Below, one piece after another: positions 8,470 to 17,273 of a DNA stretch of 64,000 nucleotides (the first letter of the stretch is position 1; each line of letters opens with the position of its first letter). The translations under genes were made by a program, and so were the position numbers. Source of the stretch: Oceanospirillum sp048264105 (GTDB taxonomy: Bacteria > Pseudomonadota > Gammaproteobacteria > Pseudomonadales > Halomonadaceae); assembly GCA_048264105.1 (NCBI GenBank), contig JBLXDJ010000002.1, positions 434,001-498,000 of the forward strand, read 5' to 3'. The notes below the pieces were generated by a model, which worked only from the letters and a program-made list of their open reading frames with translations, had not been told where the DNA came from and searched no databases.

Positions 8470-9102
8470 ATGTTGCCTGCCTGTAAAAAGGAGATTCCGG
8501 GTCTGAGTGAGTTTTTAGCGATCAGTCACAGACGCAGTTTCGCTAAACGATCAACGCTGATCTCTGCGGGAGCCGAGAGCGGTTCTCTGTTTTATCTGGT
8601 TAAGGGATCTGTCACGGTCTCGATTGAAGATGAAGACGGACATGAGATGGTTGTGGCTTATCTGAATGAAGGCTCATTCTTTGGCGAAATGGGTTTGTTT
8701 GATGAGATCAGCCGACGCAGTGCCTGGGTAAAGGCCAAGACCGATGTTGAAGTGGCTGAGGTCAGCTATAGCCGCTTTATGGAGCTGACAGAGAAAGATA
8801 CCCGCCTATTGTACGTGCTGGGCAATCAGGTTGCTGCCCGTTTGCGCAATACAACCCGAAAAGTTGGTGATCTGGCCTTTATGGATGTGACAGGCCGCGT
8901 TGCACGAACTCTGCTGGATCTTTGTAAAGAACCGGATGCGATGACTCACCCCGATGGCATGCAGATTAAAGTGACCCGTCAGGAGATTGCCCGAATCGTG
9001 GGCTGTTCCCGCGAGATGGTTGGCCGCGTGCTGAAAGATCTGGAAGAGCAGGGATTGGTTACCGCCAGTGGTAAGACCATGGTGGTTTACGGAACTCGCT
9101 GA
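8470..9102 (+). CDS. crp: cAMP receptor protein (CRP/Vfr)
   Basis: This 210-residue global transcription regulator has an N-terminal cyclic-nucleotide-binding domain. The phosphate-binding cassette FGEMGLFDE...RRSAWV lies at residues 71-87. The C-terminal winged helix (about 168-197) carries the recognition helix residues CSREMVGRVL of CRP proteins. Length and motifs match E. coli CRP and Pseudomonas Vfr. A perfect CRP-type operator at 58894-58909 in this window is a likely target. No clear CRP site is seen in its own upstream region. Gene order with osmC and trpC matches the vfr locus of Pseudomonas. Confidence 0.95.
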   Translation: MLPACKKEIPGLSEFLAISHRRSFAKRSTLISAGAESGSLFYLVKGSVTVSIEDEDGHEMVVAYLNEGSFFGEMGLFDEISRRSAWVKAKTDVEVAEVSYSRFMELTEKDTRLLYVLGNQVAARLRNTTRKVGDLAFMDVTGRVARTLLDLCKEPDAMTHPDGMQIKVTRQEIARIVGCSREMVGRVLKDLEEQGLVTASGKTMVVYGTR

Positions 9103-9194
9103 CAGTGAGCCGCTGTTGATGACAGCGCTGTGCTTTTGCTAACAGCACTGTACTTTGATAACTGCGCAGTGCTTTGCGACAAATACAGAATGAT

Positions 9195-9231
9195 AAAAAA
9201 GGCTCTGTCGGGTAACCGGCAGAGCCTTTTT
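9195..9231. terminator. Bidirectional terminator between crp and the GGDEF/EAL gene
   Basis: AAAAAAGGCTCTG pairs with CAGAGCCTTTTT, and an inner CGG/CCG stem extends it. It can end transcripts from both sides. Confidence 0.88.
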
Positions 9232-9269
9232 CGTATCGGGGATCAACGCCAGCTAATGCTGACAGAGCA

Positions 9270-11678
9270 TTAGCTTCCCAGAGGCAGCTTTTGAACCTGC
9301 AGAAGCTGGGAGCAGTTGTCGGCGCTTACCGGACGACTGAAGTAATATCCCTGGAAGTGTTTGCAGCCGAGCTTGACCAGCAGATCCATAATGGCTGAGT
9401 CTTCCACACCCTCTGCAATAATCTCCATCTGCAGGTGCGACGCCATTGCAATGATGGTTTCGGTAATCGCGCGGTCGTTCGAATCGGTTAACAGATCCAT
9501 CACAAAGGATTTGTCGATTTTTAACTGGTTAATCGGCATCTGCTTCAGGTATTTCAGTGAGGAATAGCCGGTACCAAAATCATCAATAGACAGTGCGATG
9601 CCCATGGAGCGAATCGCATCCATACGGGTGATGGTCGCATCCATATTCTTCACCAGCAGACTCTCAGTCAGCTCAAGTTCCAGCTTGTTCGGATCAACCT
9701 TGGTATTGGAGATCACGTCAGACAGAACATTGAGGAACTGTGGGTGATCAAACTGCTTGGCACTGATATTCACCGCCATCCGGAAACCATCCGGGCAGAG
9801 TCCCTGCTGTTGCCACTCTGCCAGCTGCGAGCATGCCTGCTCCAGAACCCAGCGGCCAATCGGAATAATCAGACCGGTTTCTTCTGCCAGACCAATAAAC
9901 TGATCCGGTGGTACAAAGCCCTGCTCAGGATGCTGCCAGCGAATCAGGGCTTCAGTGCCGATGATGCTGAAGTTATGGTCAACCTGAGGCTGGTAGTGCA
10001 GATAAAGCTCATTGCGTTCCAGCGCGGTGTGTAGCGCTCTTTCCATCGCCAGATGCTGGTCTGCCAGCAGCTGCATGCTGGGGCGATAGAAGTGAAAGGT
10101 GTTCTTACCGTTTGATTTTGCCCGGTACAGTGCGGTGTCTGCCTGCTTAACGATATTTTTAATATCGTTGTCGTCATCGGGGAATAGGCGGATACCGACA
10201 CTGGCGGAGATATGCAGTACGTGCTGACCAATATGGAACGGCTTGGCCATGACCTCAAGAATGCGTGTGGTAATCCGCTGGGCATTGAGAGCGGCAGGTT
10301 CCTGCTCATCTGCCAGTTCCGGCAGGATAACAACAAACTCATCACCGCCCAGACGGGCGACCGTATCCTCTTCCCGCATCATCTCTTTCAGACGGGCTGC
10401 AACGACGATCAGGAGTTCATCGCCCACATCATGACCCAGAGAGTCGTTGATGTTTTTAAAGCGGTCGAGATCAAGGAAAAGCAGGGCGCTGAACATCTCA
10501 TGACGCATACTCTTCGACTGAACCTGATGCAGGCGGTCGAGAAACAGACTGCGGTTCGGCAGATCCGTCAGGGAGTCAAAGTAGGCCAGATGGTGAATAC
10601 GGGCTTCCTGCGCTTTACGCAGAGAGATGTCCCGGGACAGAGTCAGAATATAGGTCTTGCCCGCAAGCTCGATGCTGCGCGCTTTGATCTCAACCGGCAC
10701 GATCTGGCCATTCAGACCTTTAAGTTCACTCTCCAGAGAGACTTCGGTCAGCAGATCATCTGATGAGGTGAGTTCTGCCAGAGAGTGAGGGAGACTGCTG
10801 CCGCCGAACAGGCTTTCCAGACTATTGCCGACCAGGTCTTTTTTATCAAAGCCCAGTGTCTGGAACGCTTTATGGTTCGCGTCGTAGATTCTGAAATCGG
10901 TTTCGCAAATGATCAGCATATCACTGATGCTGTTCATCACATCCCGGTTGAACTGTTCGCTGCCTCTCAGGGCTTCCTCAGCCTGATTTCGTGAACTCCA
11001 GAGTTCATTAAAGCTATCGACCAGAAAACCGAGCTCATCATCAGAGTGGCCTTTCAGGCTTGGGATCTGGCGATCAGATTTATGGTTATCTTTCAGCAAA
11101 AGCAGGCTGTCTGACAGGCGGGTCAGAGGGCGGCTGATCAGCGTGTGGAAGACGAAGAACAGGCAGATGGCGAGTAATACATTGCGTAAAAAGCCCGTTG
11201 TCAGAATCACAACGGCCCGATCCATAATGTCATCACTAAGTGCATCGGGATCGGTTTCGACAATCAGGGTGCCGACGGGGGCTTCTTCAAAAACGGTAAT
11301 CAGGGGAACTGCATAAGATCTGCGATCTTCCTCCATGATCTGGGACATCATGCCGCCGTCTGCAGAGGGGGTATCGGAGGTGGCGAGTACGCTGTTGTCA
11401 TCCAGACGAATTTGCGCGTAATGGATATAGGCGTGATTAATCAGGCCTTTAACAACCCGCTCGGCCAGGTCTTTATCGATATTGTAAGCAGCCTGAACGG
11501 CAGATTCTTCGACCAGGTGGATGACCTGCTGAACCTTGTCGTTCATGCTTTCGCGACTGTGACTGATATCGATCGCTATCTGGATACCGCTGAAGACGAG
11601 ACCAAGTAACAGGGCGACAATAACGGTGAATTTTGCCTGTCGGTATGAGAGTCGTTTATGCAGTGCTGATTTTTTCAA
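9270..11678 (-). CDS. Membrane PAS-GGDEF-EAL cyclic-di-GMP enzyme
   Basis: This 802-residue inner-membrane protein has two membrane segments (about 17-37 and 157-180) flanking a periplasmic region of about 120 residues. HAMP (181-232), PAS (240-350), GGDEF (365-525) and EAL (545-790) domains follow. The cyclase motif GGDEF (444-448) is intact, and an inhibitory I-site RxxD (435-438) lies five residues before it. The EAL domain also looks active: EAL 576-578, NISAKQF, ELTES, DDFGTGYSSL and KIDKSFV are present. It could therefore make or degrade c-di-GMP depending on the signal. The start is a TTG at 11678 with a weak ribosome-binding site, so the exact N-terminus is uncertain. Confidence 0.93.
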   Translation of the reverse strand: MKKSALHKRLSYRQAKFTVIVALLLGLVFSGIQIAIDISHSRESMNDKVQQVIHLVEESAVQAAYNIDKDLAERVVKGLINHAYIHYAQIRLDDNSVLATSDTPSADGGMMSQIMEEDRRSYAVPLITVFEEAPVGTLIVETDPDALSDDIMDRAVVILTTGFLRNVLLAICLFFVFHTLISRPLTRLSDSLLLLKDNHKSDRQIPSLKGHSDDELGFLVDSFNELWSSRNQAEEALRGSEQFNRDVMNSISDMLIICETDFRIYDANHKAFQTLGFDKKDLVGNSLESLFGGSSLPHSLAELTSSDDLLTEVSLESELKGLNGQIVPVEIKARSIELAGKTYILTLSRDISLRKAQEARIHHLAYFDSLTDLPNRSLFLDRLHQVQSKSMRHEMFSALLFLDLDRFKNINDSLGHDVGDELLIVVAARLKEMMREEDTVARLGGDEFVVILPELADEQEPAALNAQRITTRILEVMAKPFHIGQHVLHISASVGIRLFPDDDNDIKNIVKQADTALYRAKSNGKNTFHFYRPSMQLLADQHLAMERALHTALERNELYLHYQPQVDHNFSIIGTEALIRWQHPEQGFVPPDQFIGLAEETGLIIPIGRWVLEQACSQLAEWQQQGLCPDGFRMAVNISAKQFDHPQFLNVLSDVISNTKVDPNKLELELTESLLVKNMDATITRMDAIRSMGIALSIDDFGTGYSSLKYLKQMPINQLKIDKSFVMDLLTDSNDRAITETIIAMASHLQMEIIAEGVEDSAIMDLLVKLGCKHFQGYYFSRPVSADNCSQLLQVQKLPLGS

Positions 11679-11937
11679 GTGACGCGTCCGTTACTGCAAA
11701 GCTGCCAGATCTGAAAAGAATGAGTTACGCCAGTTAAGCTGCATCGTATTTAACCATGATGACAGGGGAGAAACGACGGGTAGCAAACTAAAACTGTGCC
11801 AACTCTTTAGTATTGTTTAACAAGCAGTATGCGAAACAGGCGCTCAACAGGCAAGCTGTTTATACGTTTAGATCGGGTGTTATCGGAAATGGCAGGGGGT
11901 GTAGCAGAAGATTTGCTATTTATCGGCTTTTAAAGAG
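11679..11937. other. Intergenic region between the GGDEF/EAL gene and trpC; no gene seen
   Basis: About 260 bases, AT-richer than its neighbours, presumably carrying the minus-strand promoter of the GGDEF/EAL gene. I see no convincing -10/-35 pair and no open frame with a ribosome-binding site. A FliA-like -10 (GCCGATAA on the minus strand near 11920-11927) lacks its -35 partner. Confidence 0.4.
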
Positions 11938-11969
11938 AAAAAACAGCCTCCGTCATAGCCAACGGAGGC
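11938..11969 (-). terminator. Terminator of the trpGDC transcript
   Basis: On the minus strand, GCCTCCGT and ACGGAGGC form a stem followed by a TGTTTTTT tract just after the trpC stop codon. Confidence 0.85.
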
Positions 11970-11985
11970 ATGGGCTATCATGCGA

Positions 11986-12783
11986 TCAGATGAAAAACTC
12001 AGCCAGTGTTTCGCCGGGATTTTCGGTGCGCATAAAGGCTTCGCCGACCAGGAAACTATTGACGTTATGGCGGCGCATTGCCTCGACGTCTTCCTTTTTC
12101 AGGATGCCGCTTTCGGTCACCACAATGCGATCCTCCGGAATCTGATCCAGCAGATCGAATGTGGTTTGCAGGCTGACCTCGAAGGTATGCAGGTTGCGGT
12201 TGTTAATGCCAATCAGGCGATTCGGCAGCTTCAGTGCGCGATGCAGCTCTTCTTCATCATGGACTTCGATCAGCACATCCATATCCAGCTCATGAGCCAG
12301 CAGGTTCAGTTCGCGCATGGTGTCGTCATCCAGACAGGCTGCGATTAGCAGAATGCAGTCTGCGCCGATCGCACGGGCTTCAAACACCTGATACGGATCG
12401 ACAATAAAGTCTTTGCGGATCACCGGCAGGTCGCAGGCCGCACGACCCTCTTTCAGATAATCTTCATGGCCCTGAAAGAAATCGCGGTCGGTCAGAATCG
12501 ACAGGCAGCTGGCACCACCTTCTTCATAGCTGGCAGCAATCTCTGCCGGATGGAAGTCTTCGCGCAGTATACCCTTACTCGGTGACGCTTTTTTAATTTC
12601 AGCGATGACGGCAGAACGGCCGGCTTTCAGGCTGCGGGCCAGCGCATCGGCAAAGCCCCTTGGGGCATCTTTATTGGCGAAAGCCAGATCGCGCATCGCT
12701 TCCAGTGAGATTGATTGTTTGCGCTCTTTGATCTCTTCCCATTTACGATCAACAATTTTTTTCAGAATGGTCGGGGTATTCAA
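11986..12783 (-). CDS. trpC: Indole-3-glycerol-phosphate synthase
   Basis: This 265-residue TIM-barrel enzyme converts carboxyphenylamino-deoxyribulose phosphate to indole-3-glycerol phosphate in tryptophan synthesis. The active-site segment IAEIKKASPSKG is present, and later GINNRNLHTF and VTESGI. It is monofunctional, with no fused TrpF domain as in E. coli. The start is TTG at 12783, with AGGAG seven bases upstream. It is the last gene of trpG-trpD-trpC; trpF, trpB and trpA are not in the window. Confidence 0.96.
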   Translation of the reverse strand: MNTPTILKKIVDRKWEEIKERKQSISLEAMRDLAFANKDAPRGFADALARSLKAGRSAVIAEIKKASPSKGILREDFHPAEIAASYEEGGASCLSILTDRDFFQGHEDYLKEGRAACDLPVIRKDFIVDPYQVFEARAIGADCILLIAACLDDDTMRELNLLAHELDMDVLIEVHDEEELHRALKLPNRLIGINNRNLHTFEVSLQTTFDLLDQIPEDRIVVTESGILKKEDVEAMRRHNVNSFLVGEAFMRTENPGETLAEFFI

Positions 12784-12856
12784 AGGAGGTCTCCTGAGAT
12801 CGCTCTTGTATTGTTAAGCGGGCAAAACAGCCGCTGAAAGTTTTTAACCGGAAGCA

Positions 12857-13894
12857 CTACTGATCCGCAAACACGCTGGTAAAGCTGGATAGCTCTTTCA
12901 TTTTCTCACCGGCCAGACCGCTGGCGATGGCGTCCTGTGCCATGGCGACACCCTCTTTCAGGCTGTCGGCAACATCGGCGGCGTACAGTGCAGCACCGGC
13001 ATTAAGGGCGATCATATCGGCCGCTTTCCCGGCAGTCTCGTTGCTCTGTTTACCAAGAGCATCCTTAATCAGGGCCAGAGACTCGTCTGCGCTTTTGATA
13101 TCCAGTCCCACTAAGCTTTGACTGGTCAGACCAACATCTTCCGGTGTCACCTTATATTCGGTGACTTCGCCATTCTTAAGTTCGGCGACATGGGTGCTGG
13201 TCGCGAGAGAAAACTCATCCAGACCATCTTTGGCGTGAACAATCAGAACGTGTTTGCTGCCCAGGGCTTTCAGAACTTCCGCCATTGGACGACACAGTTT
13301 CTCGGTAAAGACACCGATCACCTGATGCTTCACGCGGGCGGGGTTAGTCATAGGGCCCAGCATATTAAACAGGGTGCGCATACCGAGCTCTTTGCGCGGG
13401 CCGATGGCATACTTCATGGCGCTGTGATGATTCGGCGCAAACATAAAGCCAACACCGACTTCGCTGATGGCCCGGGCGATCTGTTCCGGTTTCAGGTTCA
13501 GGTTAATACCCGCGGTTTCCAGCAGGTCAGAGCTACCACTGGAAGAAGACACCGAACGGTTGCCATGTTTGGCTACATGACCACCGGCAGCGGCAATCAC
13601 AAAGGCCGATGCAGTAGAGACATTAAACAGGTTGGAGCCATCGCCGCCGGTACCGCAGGTGTCCACCGCGTTGGGGATATCCAGCTCAACCGGGGTTGCC
13701 AGTTCGCGCATCACTTCAACCGCAGCGGTGATCTCATCCAGAGTTTCGCTTTTCATGCGCAGGGCTACCAGAAAGCCGCCGATCTGAGCATCGGTACATT
13801 GACCGGTCATGATCTGACGCATGACGTCGCGCATCTCTTCCCGGCTCAGATCCAGTTGTTCTACCACTTTGCTCAGAGCATCTTGAATATTCAT
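12857..13894 (-). CDS. trpD: Anthranilate phosphoribosyltransferase
   Basis: This 345-residue enzyme joins anthranilate to PRPP. The PRPP-binding loop GTGGDGSNLFNVST and the anthranilate-site segment KHGNRSVSSSSGSSD are clear. It is a stand-alone protein, not fused to TrpG as in E. coli. It lies 73 bases before trpC and 88 bases after trpG on the same transcript. The trpG-trpD spacer holds two small hairpins (13915-13930 and 13946-13964). Confidence 0.96.
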   Translation of the reverse strand: MNIQDALSKVVEQLDLSREEMRDVMRQIMTGQCTDAQIGGFLVALRMKSETLDEITAAVEVMRELATPVELDIPNAVDTCGTGGDGSNLFNVSTASAFVIAAAGGHVAKHGNRSVSSSSGSSDLLETAGINLNLKPEQIARAISEVGVGFMFAPNHHSAMKYAIGPRKELGMRTLFNMLGPMTNPARVKHQVIGVFTEKLCRPMAEVLKALGSKHVLIVHAKDGLDEFSLATSTHVAELKNGEVTEYKVTPEDVGLTSQSLVGLDIKSADESLALIKDALGKQSNETAGKAADMIALNAGAALYAADVADSLKEGVAMAQDAIASGLAGEKMKELSSFTSVFADQ

Positions 13895-13914
13895 GGTCTA
13901 GGGTCCTGTTTTCG

Positions 13915-13964
13915 CACTGCCTTAGCAGTGATCCTGTCAGCTTGGGCAGCCTCTTCCGGGCTGC
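13915..13964 (-). repeat. Two hairpins in the trpG-trpD spacer
   Basis: CACTGC/GCAGTG (13915-13930, 4-base loop) and GCAGCC/GGCTGC (13946-13964, 7-base loop) are perfect stems in the untranslated spacer. No T-run follows either, so they may be RNA-stability or processing elements rather than terminators. Confidence 0.4.
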
Positions 13965-13982
13965 TTTTGTCGATTAAACGGA

Positions 13983-14567
13983 TTAAAGCGTCTGATTCAG
14001 AAAGTTCTGCAGCATATCGTGACCATGTTCGGTCAGAATGGATTCCGGGTGAAACTGCACGCCTTCAATCGGCAGGGTCTTATGACGCAGACCCATAATT
14101 TCACCTGGGGTGCCGTCTTCATTGTTTACCCAGGCGGTCACTTCCAGACAATCCGGCAGCGTTGCACGCTCAACGACCAGAGAATGGTAGCGGGTAGCCT
14201 GAAACGGATTATTCAGTCCGGCAAACACGCCGTCATCAATATGGTGAACCGGTGAGGTTTTACCATGCATCACTTCATTGGCGCGGATCACCTTGCCGCC
14301 AAAGGCCTGGCCGATACTCTGATGGCCTAAGCAGATACCTAATATTGGCAGTTTACCGGCGAAGTGTTTAATCGCTTCTACGGAGATACCGGCTTCATTG
14401 GGGGTGCAGGGACCGGGGGAGATCACCAGATGGTCGGGTTTCAGGGCTTCGATCTGTTCGATGGTAATTTCGTCGTTACGGTACACCTGAACATCAGCGC
14501 CCAGCTCAGCGAAGTATTGCACGACGTTGTAGGTGAAAGAGTCGTAGTTATCGATCATTAACAGCAT
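13983..14567 (-). CDS. trpG: Anthranilate synthase component II (glutamine amidotransferase)
   Basis: This 194-residue class I glutamine amidotransferase supplies ammonia to TrpE. The nucleophile Cys79 is in LGICLGHQ, and the His/Glu pair is in GVQFHPES. TrpG and PabA are near-identical in sequence; in this family the same subunit may also serve aminodeoxychorismate synthase for folate. Position directly before trpD supports the tryptophan role. A 12-bp perfect hairpin precedes it (14581-14608). Confidence 0.94.
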   Translation of the reverse strand: MLLMIDNYDSFTYNVVQYFAELGADVQVYRNDEITIEQIEALKPDHLVISPGPCTPNEAGISVEAIKHFAGKLPILGICLGHQSIGQAFGGKVIRANEVMHGKTSPVHHIDDGVFAGLNNPFQATRYHSLVVERATLPDCLEVTAWVNNEDGTPGEIMGLRHKTLPIEGVQFHPESILTEHGHDMLQNFLNQTL

Positions 14568-14580
14568 GGTCTGTACCTGT

Positions 14581-14608
14581 ATTTTGACTACCTACTGGTA
14601 GTCAAAAT
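14581..14608 (-). repeat. 12-bp perfect inverted repeat in the trpE-trpG spacer
   Basis: ATTTTGACTACC (14581-14592) and GGTAGTCAAAAT (14597-14608) pair perfectly around a TACT loop. It lies 14 bases upstream of trpG on the transcribed strand. No poly-U tail follows on the minus strand, so a simple terminator is unlikely. A repressor operator for a trpGDC promoter, or an RNA hairpin near the trpG ribosome-binding site, are both possible. A second stem, CCCCG/CGGGG (14692-14708), lies right after the trpE stop. Confidence 0.55.
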
Positions 14609-14714
14609 TATCTTAAGTCTTTGAATAAGGTGCTTTTAATATCAATCTTAAAGGCGTTATGAGCAATCCTGACGGTTGGCTCCGGATGTTTCCCCGTATC
14701 AGTCGGGGATGGGG

Positions 14715-16199
14715 TTACTCCGGGTTATCCAGCCCTTTTTCTGCCATCGCAACGGCTTTAAAGATTGCCCGGCCTTTGTTCATGGTCTCTTTCCACTCGA
14801 GCCGTGGTTCAGAATCGGCAACGACACCGGCACCGGCCTGAATATGCAAAATCTGATCTTTGATGACGGCGGTACGGATCGCAATGGCGGTATCCATATT
14901 GCCGTTCCATGAGAGGTAACCCACAGCGCCACCATAGACGCCACGTTTCACCGGTTCCATCTCGTCGATGATTTCCATGGCACGCACTTTAGGTGCGCCG
15001 CTTAATGTACCTGCGGGCAGGGTGGCCTTGAGTACATCCATGGCGCTCATGCCTTCTTTCAGCTGACCGGTTACGCTGGAGACGATATGCATCACGTGGG
15101 AATAGCGCTCAATCACCATCTTGTCGGTCAGGGTGACACTACCGGTCTGGGCGATACGACCCACATCGTTACGGCCCAGATCGATCAGCATCAGGTGCTC
15201 AGCCAGTTCTTTCGGATCTTCCAGCAGCTCTTTTTCCAGTGCCTTATCCTCGGCTTCGGTTGCACCGCGTTTGCGGGTACCGGCGATGGGGCGCACGGTG
15301 ACCAGATTTTCTTCCACGCGGGCGAGAATCTCTGGCGAGGAGCCCACCACATGGAAGTCATCCAGATTGAAGAAGAACATATAAGGGGACGGGTTCAGGC
15401 AGCGCAGGGCGCGGTACAGCTCCAGCGGCTGAGCTTCAAACGGCGTCGACATGCGTTGAGAGATCACGCACTGCATGATATCTCCGGCCAGTACATACTC
15501 TTTGATCTTGCTGACGGCGTCTTTGAATTTCTCTTCGGTAAAGCCGGATTTGAAATCACTTTCAGAGGTTGTGCGGCCGGTGCCAACACTGTAGGACGAC
15601 ACCGCGAGAGAGCGCAGCTGGCGTTCCAGCTCATTCAGGCGCTGACGGGCTTTTTCCAGTGGGCGTTTATGTTCGGTATTGGCGTGAACAATCAGATACA
15701 GCTTGCCGCTTAGATTGTCGAACACGACCACTTCTTCAGAGATCAGCAGCAGGATATCCGGCACATCGATCGGATCGTTTTCCGGGATATTGACCAGACG
15801 TTTTTCCACATAGCGCACGGTGTCATAACCGAAGTAACCCACAAGGCCGCCAGTGAACAGCGGTAGGTTGTCCAGCTCCGGTACCGAGAAGCGCTTCTGG
15901 AAATCTTCGATAAAGGTCAGCGGGTCATCCTGATGGCTCTGTTCGATAACGGCATTGCCGTCAAACAGAGTTACTTCGTGACCGCGTACCTGCAGGCGAC
16001 GCTGACAGGGCAAGCCGATAATGGAATAACGGCCCCATTTTTCGCCACCTTCCACGGATTCCAGCAGATAGCTGTAGGGCTGGTCAGCCAGTTTAAGATA
16101 GGTGCTTAACGGGGTATCCAGATCGGCCAGTACTTCGCGTACCAGTGGGATGCGGTTGTAGCCTGCTGCGGCCAGCTCTGAGAAGCGTTCCGGAGTCAT
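14715..16199 (-). CDS. trpE: Anthranilate synthase component I
   Basis: This 494-residue chorismate-utilising enzyme makes anthranilate with TrpG. The N-terminal LLESVEGGEKWGRYSIIG segment contains the LLES tryptophan feedback site. The C-terminal domain has the catalytic IAGTRKRG, LIDLGRNDVGR and TLPAGTLSGAPKVRAMEII signatures. It lies downstream of rpe and gph on the same strand and 147 bases before trpG. A leader peptide with tandem Trp codons was looked for upstream and not found. Confidence 0.96.
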   Translation of the reverse strand: MTPERFSELAAAGYNRIPLVREVLADLDTPLSTYLKLADQPYSYLLESVEGGEKWGRYSIIGLPCQRRLQVRGHEVTLFDGNAVIEQSHQDDPLTFIEDFQKRFSVPELDNLPLFTGGLVGYFGYDTVRYVEKRLVNIPENDPIDVPDILLLISEEVVVFDNLSGKLYLIVHANTEHKRPLEKARQRLNELERQLRSLAVSSYSVGTGRTTSESDFKSGFTEEKFKDAVSKIKEYVLAGDIMQCVISQRMSTPFEAQPLELYRALRCLNPSPYMFFFNLDDFHVVGSSPEILARVEENLVTVRPIAGTRKRGATEAEDKALEKELLEDPKELAEHLMLIDLGRNDVGRIAQTGSVTLTDKMVIERYSHVMHIVSSVTGQLKEGMSAMDVLKATLPAGTLSGAPKVRAMEIIDEMEPVKRGVYGGAVGYLSWNGNMDTAIAIRTAVIKDQILHIQAGAGVVADSEPRLEWKETMNKGRAIFKAVAMAEKGLDNPE

Positions 16200-16383
16200 G
16201 TTGTCTTCCTGTCACGGTATAAATGGAAAAATAAAGCGCAAACGAATTTGAATGAAGCGGCATGATACGCACGACCATCAGGCAGCACTAACCACGCGAT
16301 GTGAGCTTCACCATCGCCAGCGTTTTACCTCGCGCATCAATCCCAGTGATTTATCAGGAAACATGTCAGATCCGTTTGTAGAG

Positions 16384-16456
16384 AGGGTTCATAACCCTGT
16401 TGAATTCTATATAACTGAATGCACTAACGCATTGATAATTTAAGTTTTGTTAGTGC
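16384..16456 (-). promoter_or_regulatory. Inverted repeats in the trpE upstream region
   Basis: The 270-base gap between gph and trpE holds GCACTAAC (16421-16428) paired with GTTAGTGC (16449-16456), and a compact palindrome AGGGTT-CAT-AACCCT (16384-16398). On the minus strand TTATCA, 18 bases and TTATAT form a possible weak promoter reaching into the outer repeat. The half-site CACTAAC is only loosely like a TrpR half-site (CTAGT). The region could equally be the end of the gph transcript. Confidence 0.35.
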
Positions 16457-16469
16457 TAAGGCGGTTAAG

Positions 16470-17144
16470 TTATACCAGCTCGGCTAATGAATCAACCACC
16501 AGATTAGCCCCACATTGGTCTACAGGAACGCCATGGTCGTAACCGTATCGGACGGCAACGGTTTTAAAGCCCGCTTTTTGTCCGGCAGAGATATCGGTGA
16601 TGGAATCGCCAATCATGATGCTGCGGTCCGGATCCGCTTTAAGTTGTGCAGCGGCGTGCAACAAAGGCAGTGGCGAAGGCTTTTTCTCTGCCAGAGAGTC
16701 ACCGCCTAAAACCAGATCGAAATAGCGACCCAGATTGAGCTGTTCAAGGATCTCAGGCACAAAGCGATAGGGCTTATTGGTGATCAGCGCCATGGGGATA
16801 TTCCGGGCTTTGGCGTGATCCAGCAGCTCGAAGATGCCGTCGTAGCAACGGGTTTTTGCACCCTTGTTGGCATCATAAGCGGTCATAAAGGCGGCGTGCG
16901 CCAGCATAAACAGCTCTGAGGTTTCGTCGATCTGATCGATCTCAAGGCCGTCGGCCAGCGCACGTTTGACCAGAACCACCGCACCCTGACCCACCCAGCT
17001 GCGCACTTTTTCCTGTCCTGCTTTCGGGCGATCCATTTGGCTCAGCATCTGATCGATGGCATCCGCCAGGTCTGGTACGGAGTCGATCAGGGTGCCATCA
17101 AGATCAAAGGCCAGTAGCTGAAGTTCAGAAAGCAGAGGGTGCAT
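16470..17144 (-). CDS. gph: Phosphoglycolate phosphatase
   Basis: This 224-residue HAD-family phosphatase removes phosphate from 2-phosphoglycolate, formed during repair of 3'-phosphoglycolate DNA ends. The HAD motifs are in order: DLDGTLIDS near the N-terminus, LITNKPYRF in the middle, GDSITDISAGQKAG near the C-terminus. The order rpe-gph-trpE is conserved in pseudomonads. A terminator at 17181-17212 separates it from rpe, so it may have its own promoter. Confidence 0.9.
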   Translation of the reverse strand: MHPLLSELQLLAFDLDGTLIDSVPDLADAIDQMLSQMDRPKAGQEKVRSWVGQGAVVLVKRALADGLEIDQIDETSELFMLAHAAFMTAYDANKGAKTRCYDGIFELLDHAKARNIPMALITNKPYRFVPEILEQLNLGRYFDLVLGGDSLAEKKPSPLPLLHAAAQLKADPDRSIMIGDSITDISAGQKAGFKTVAVRYGYDHGVPVDQCGANLVVDSLAELV

Positions 17145-17180
17145 AGGGCTGTCCTTGGGTATGACAAAAGTGGAGACAAA

Positions 17181-17212
17181 TAAAAAGGCACTGTGGGTTT
17201 AGCAGTGCCTTT
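17181..17212 (-). terminator. Terminator between rpe and gph
   Basis: On the minus strand AAAGGCACTG and CAGTGCCTTT form a 10-bp stem followed by a T-run (complement of the A-run at 17182-17186). It should end, or attenuate, the rpe transcript. Confidence 0.75.
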
Positions 17213-17273
17213 CTTTAAACCGTATCTTCTTAGCGTTTAACTTAAGCGGCTATTTCTTCACCTGAGCCACTAT

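Noticed and set aside
11790..11812. Possible sigma-54 promoter (TTGGCAC...TTTGCT on the minus strand)
   Set aside because: The GG-to-GC distance is 16 bases instead of 12, so it cannot be a functional -24/-12 element.
11918..11940. FliA-like -10 GCCGATAA on the minus strand before the GGDEF/EAL gene
   Set aside because: No TAAA-like -35 is found 15 bases upstream; the flanking bases belong to the trpC terminator T-run.
13118..14098. Plus-strand open frame of about 326 codons across trpD and trpG
   Set aside because: It lies antisense to two unmistakable trp genes and the spacer between them, and has no family features.
16200..16469. trp leader peptide and attenuator upstream of trpE
   Set aside because: No short frame with tandem Trp codons and no terminator/antiterminator pair was found on the minus strand.
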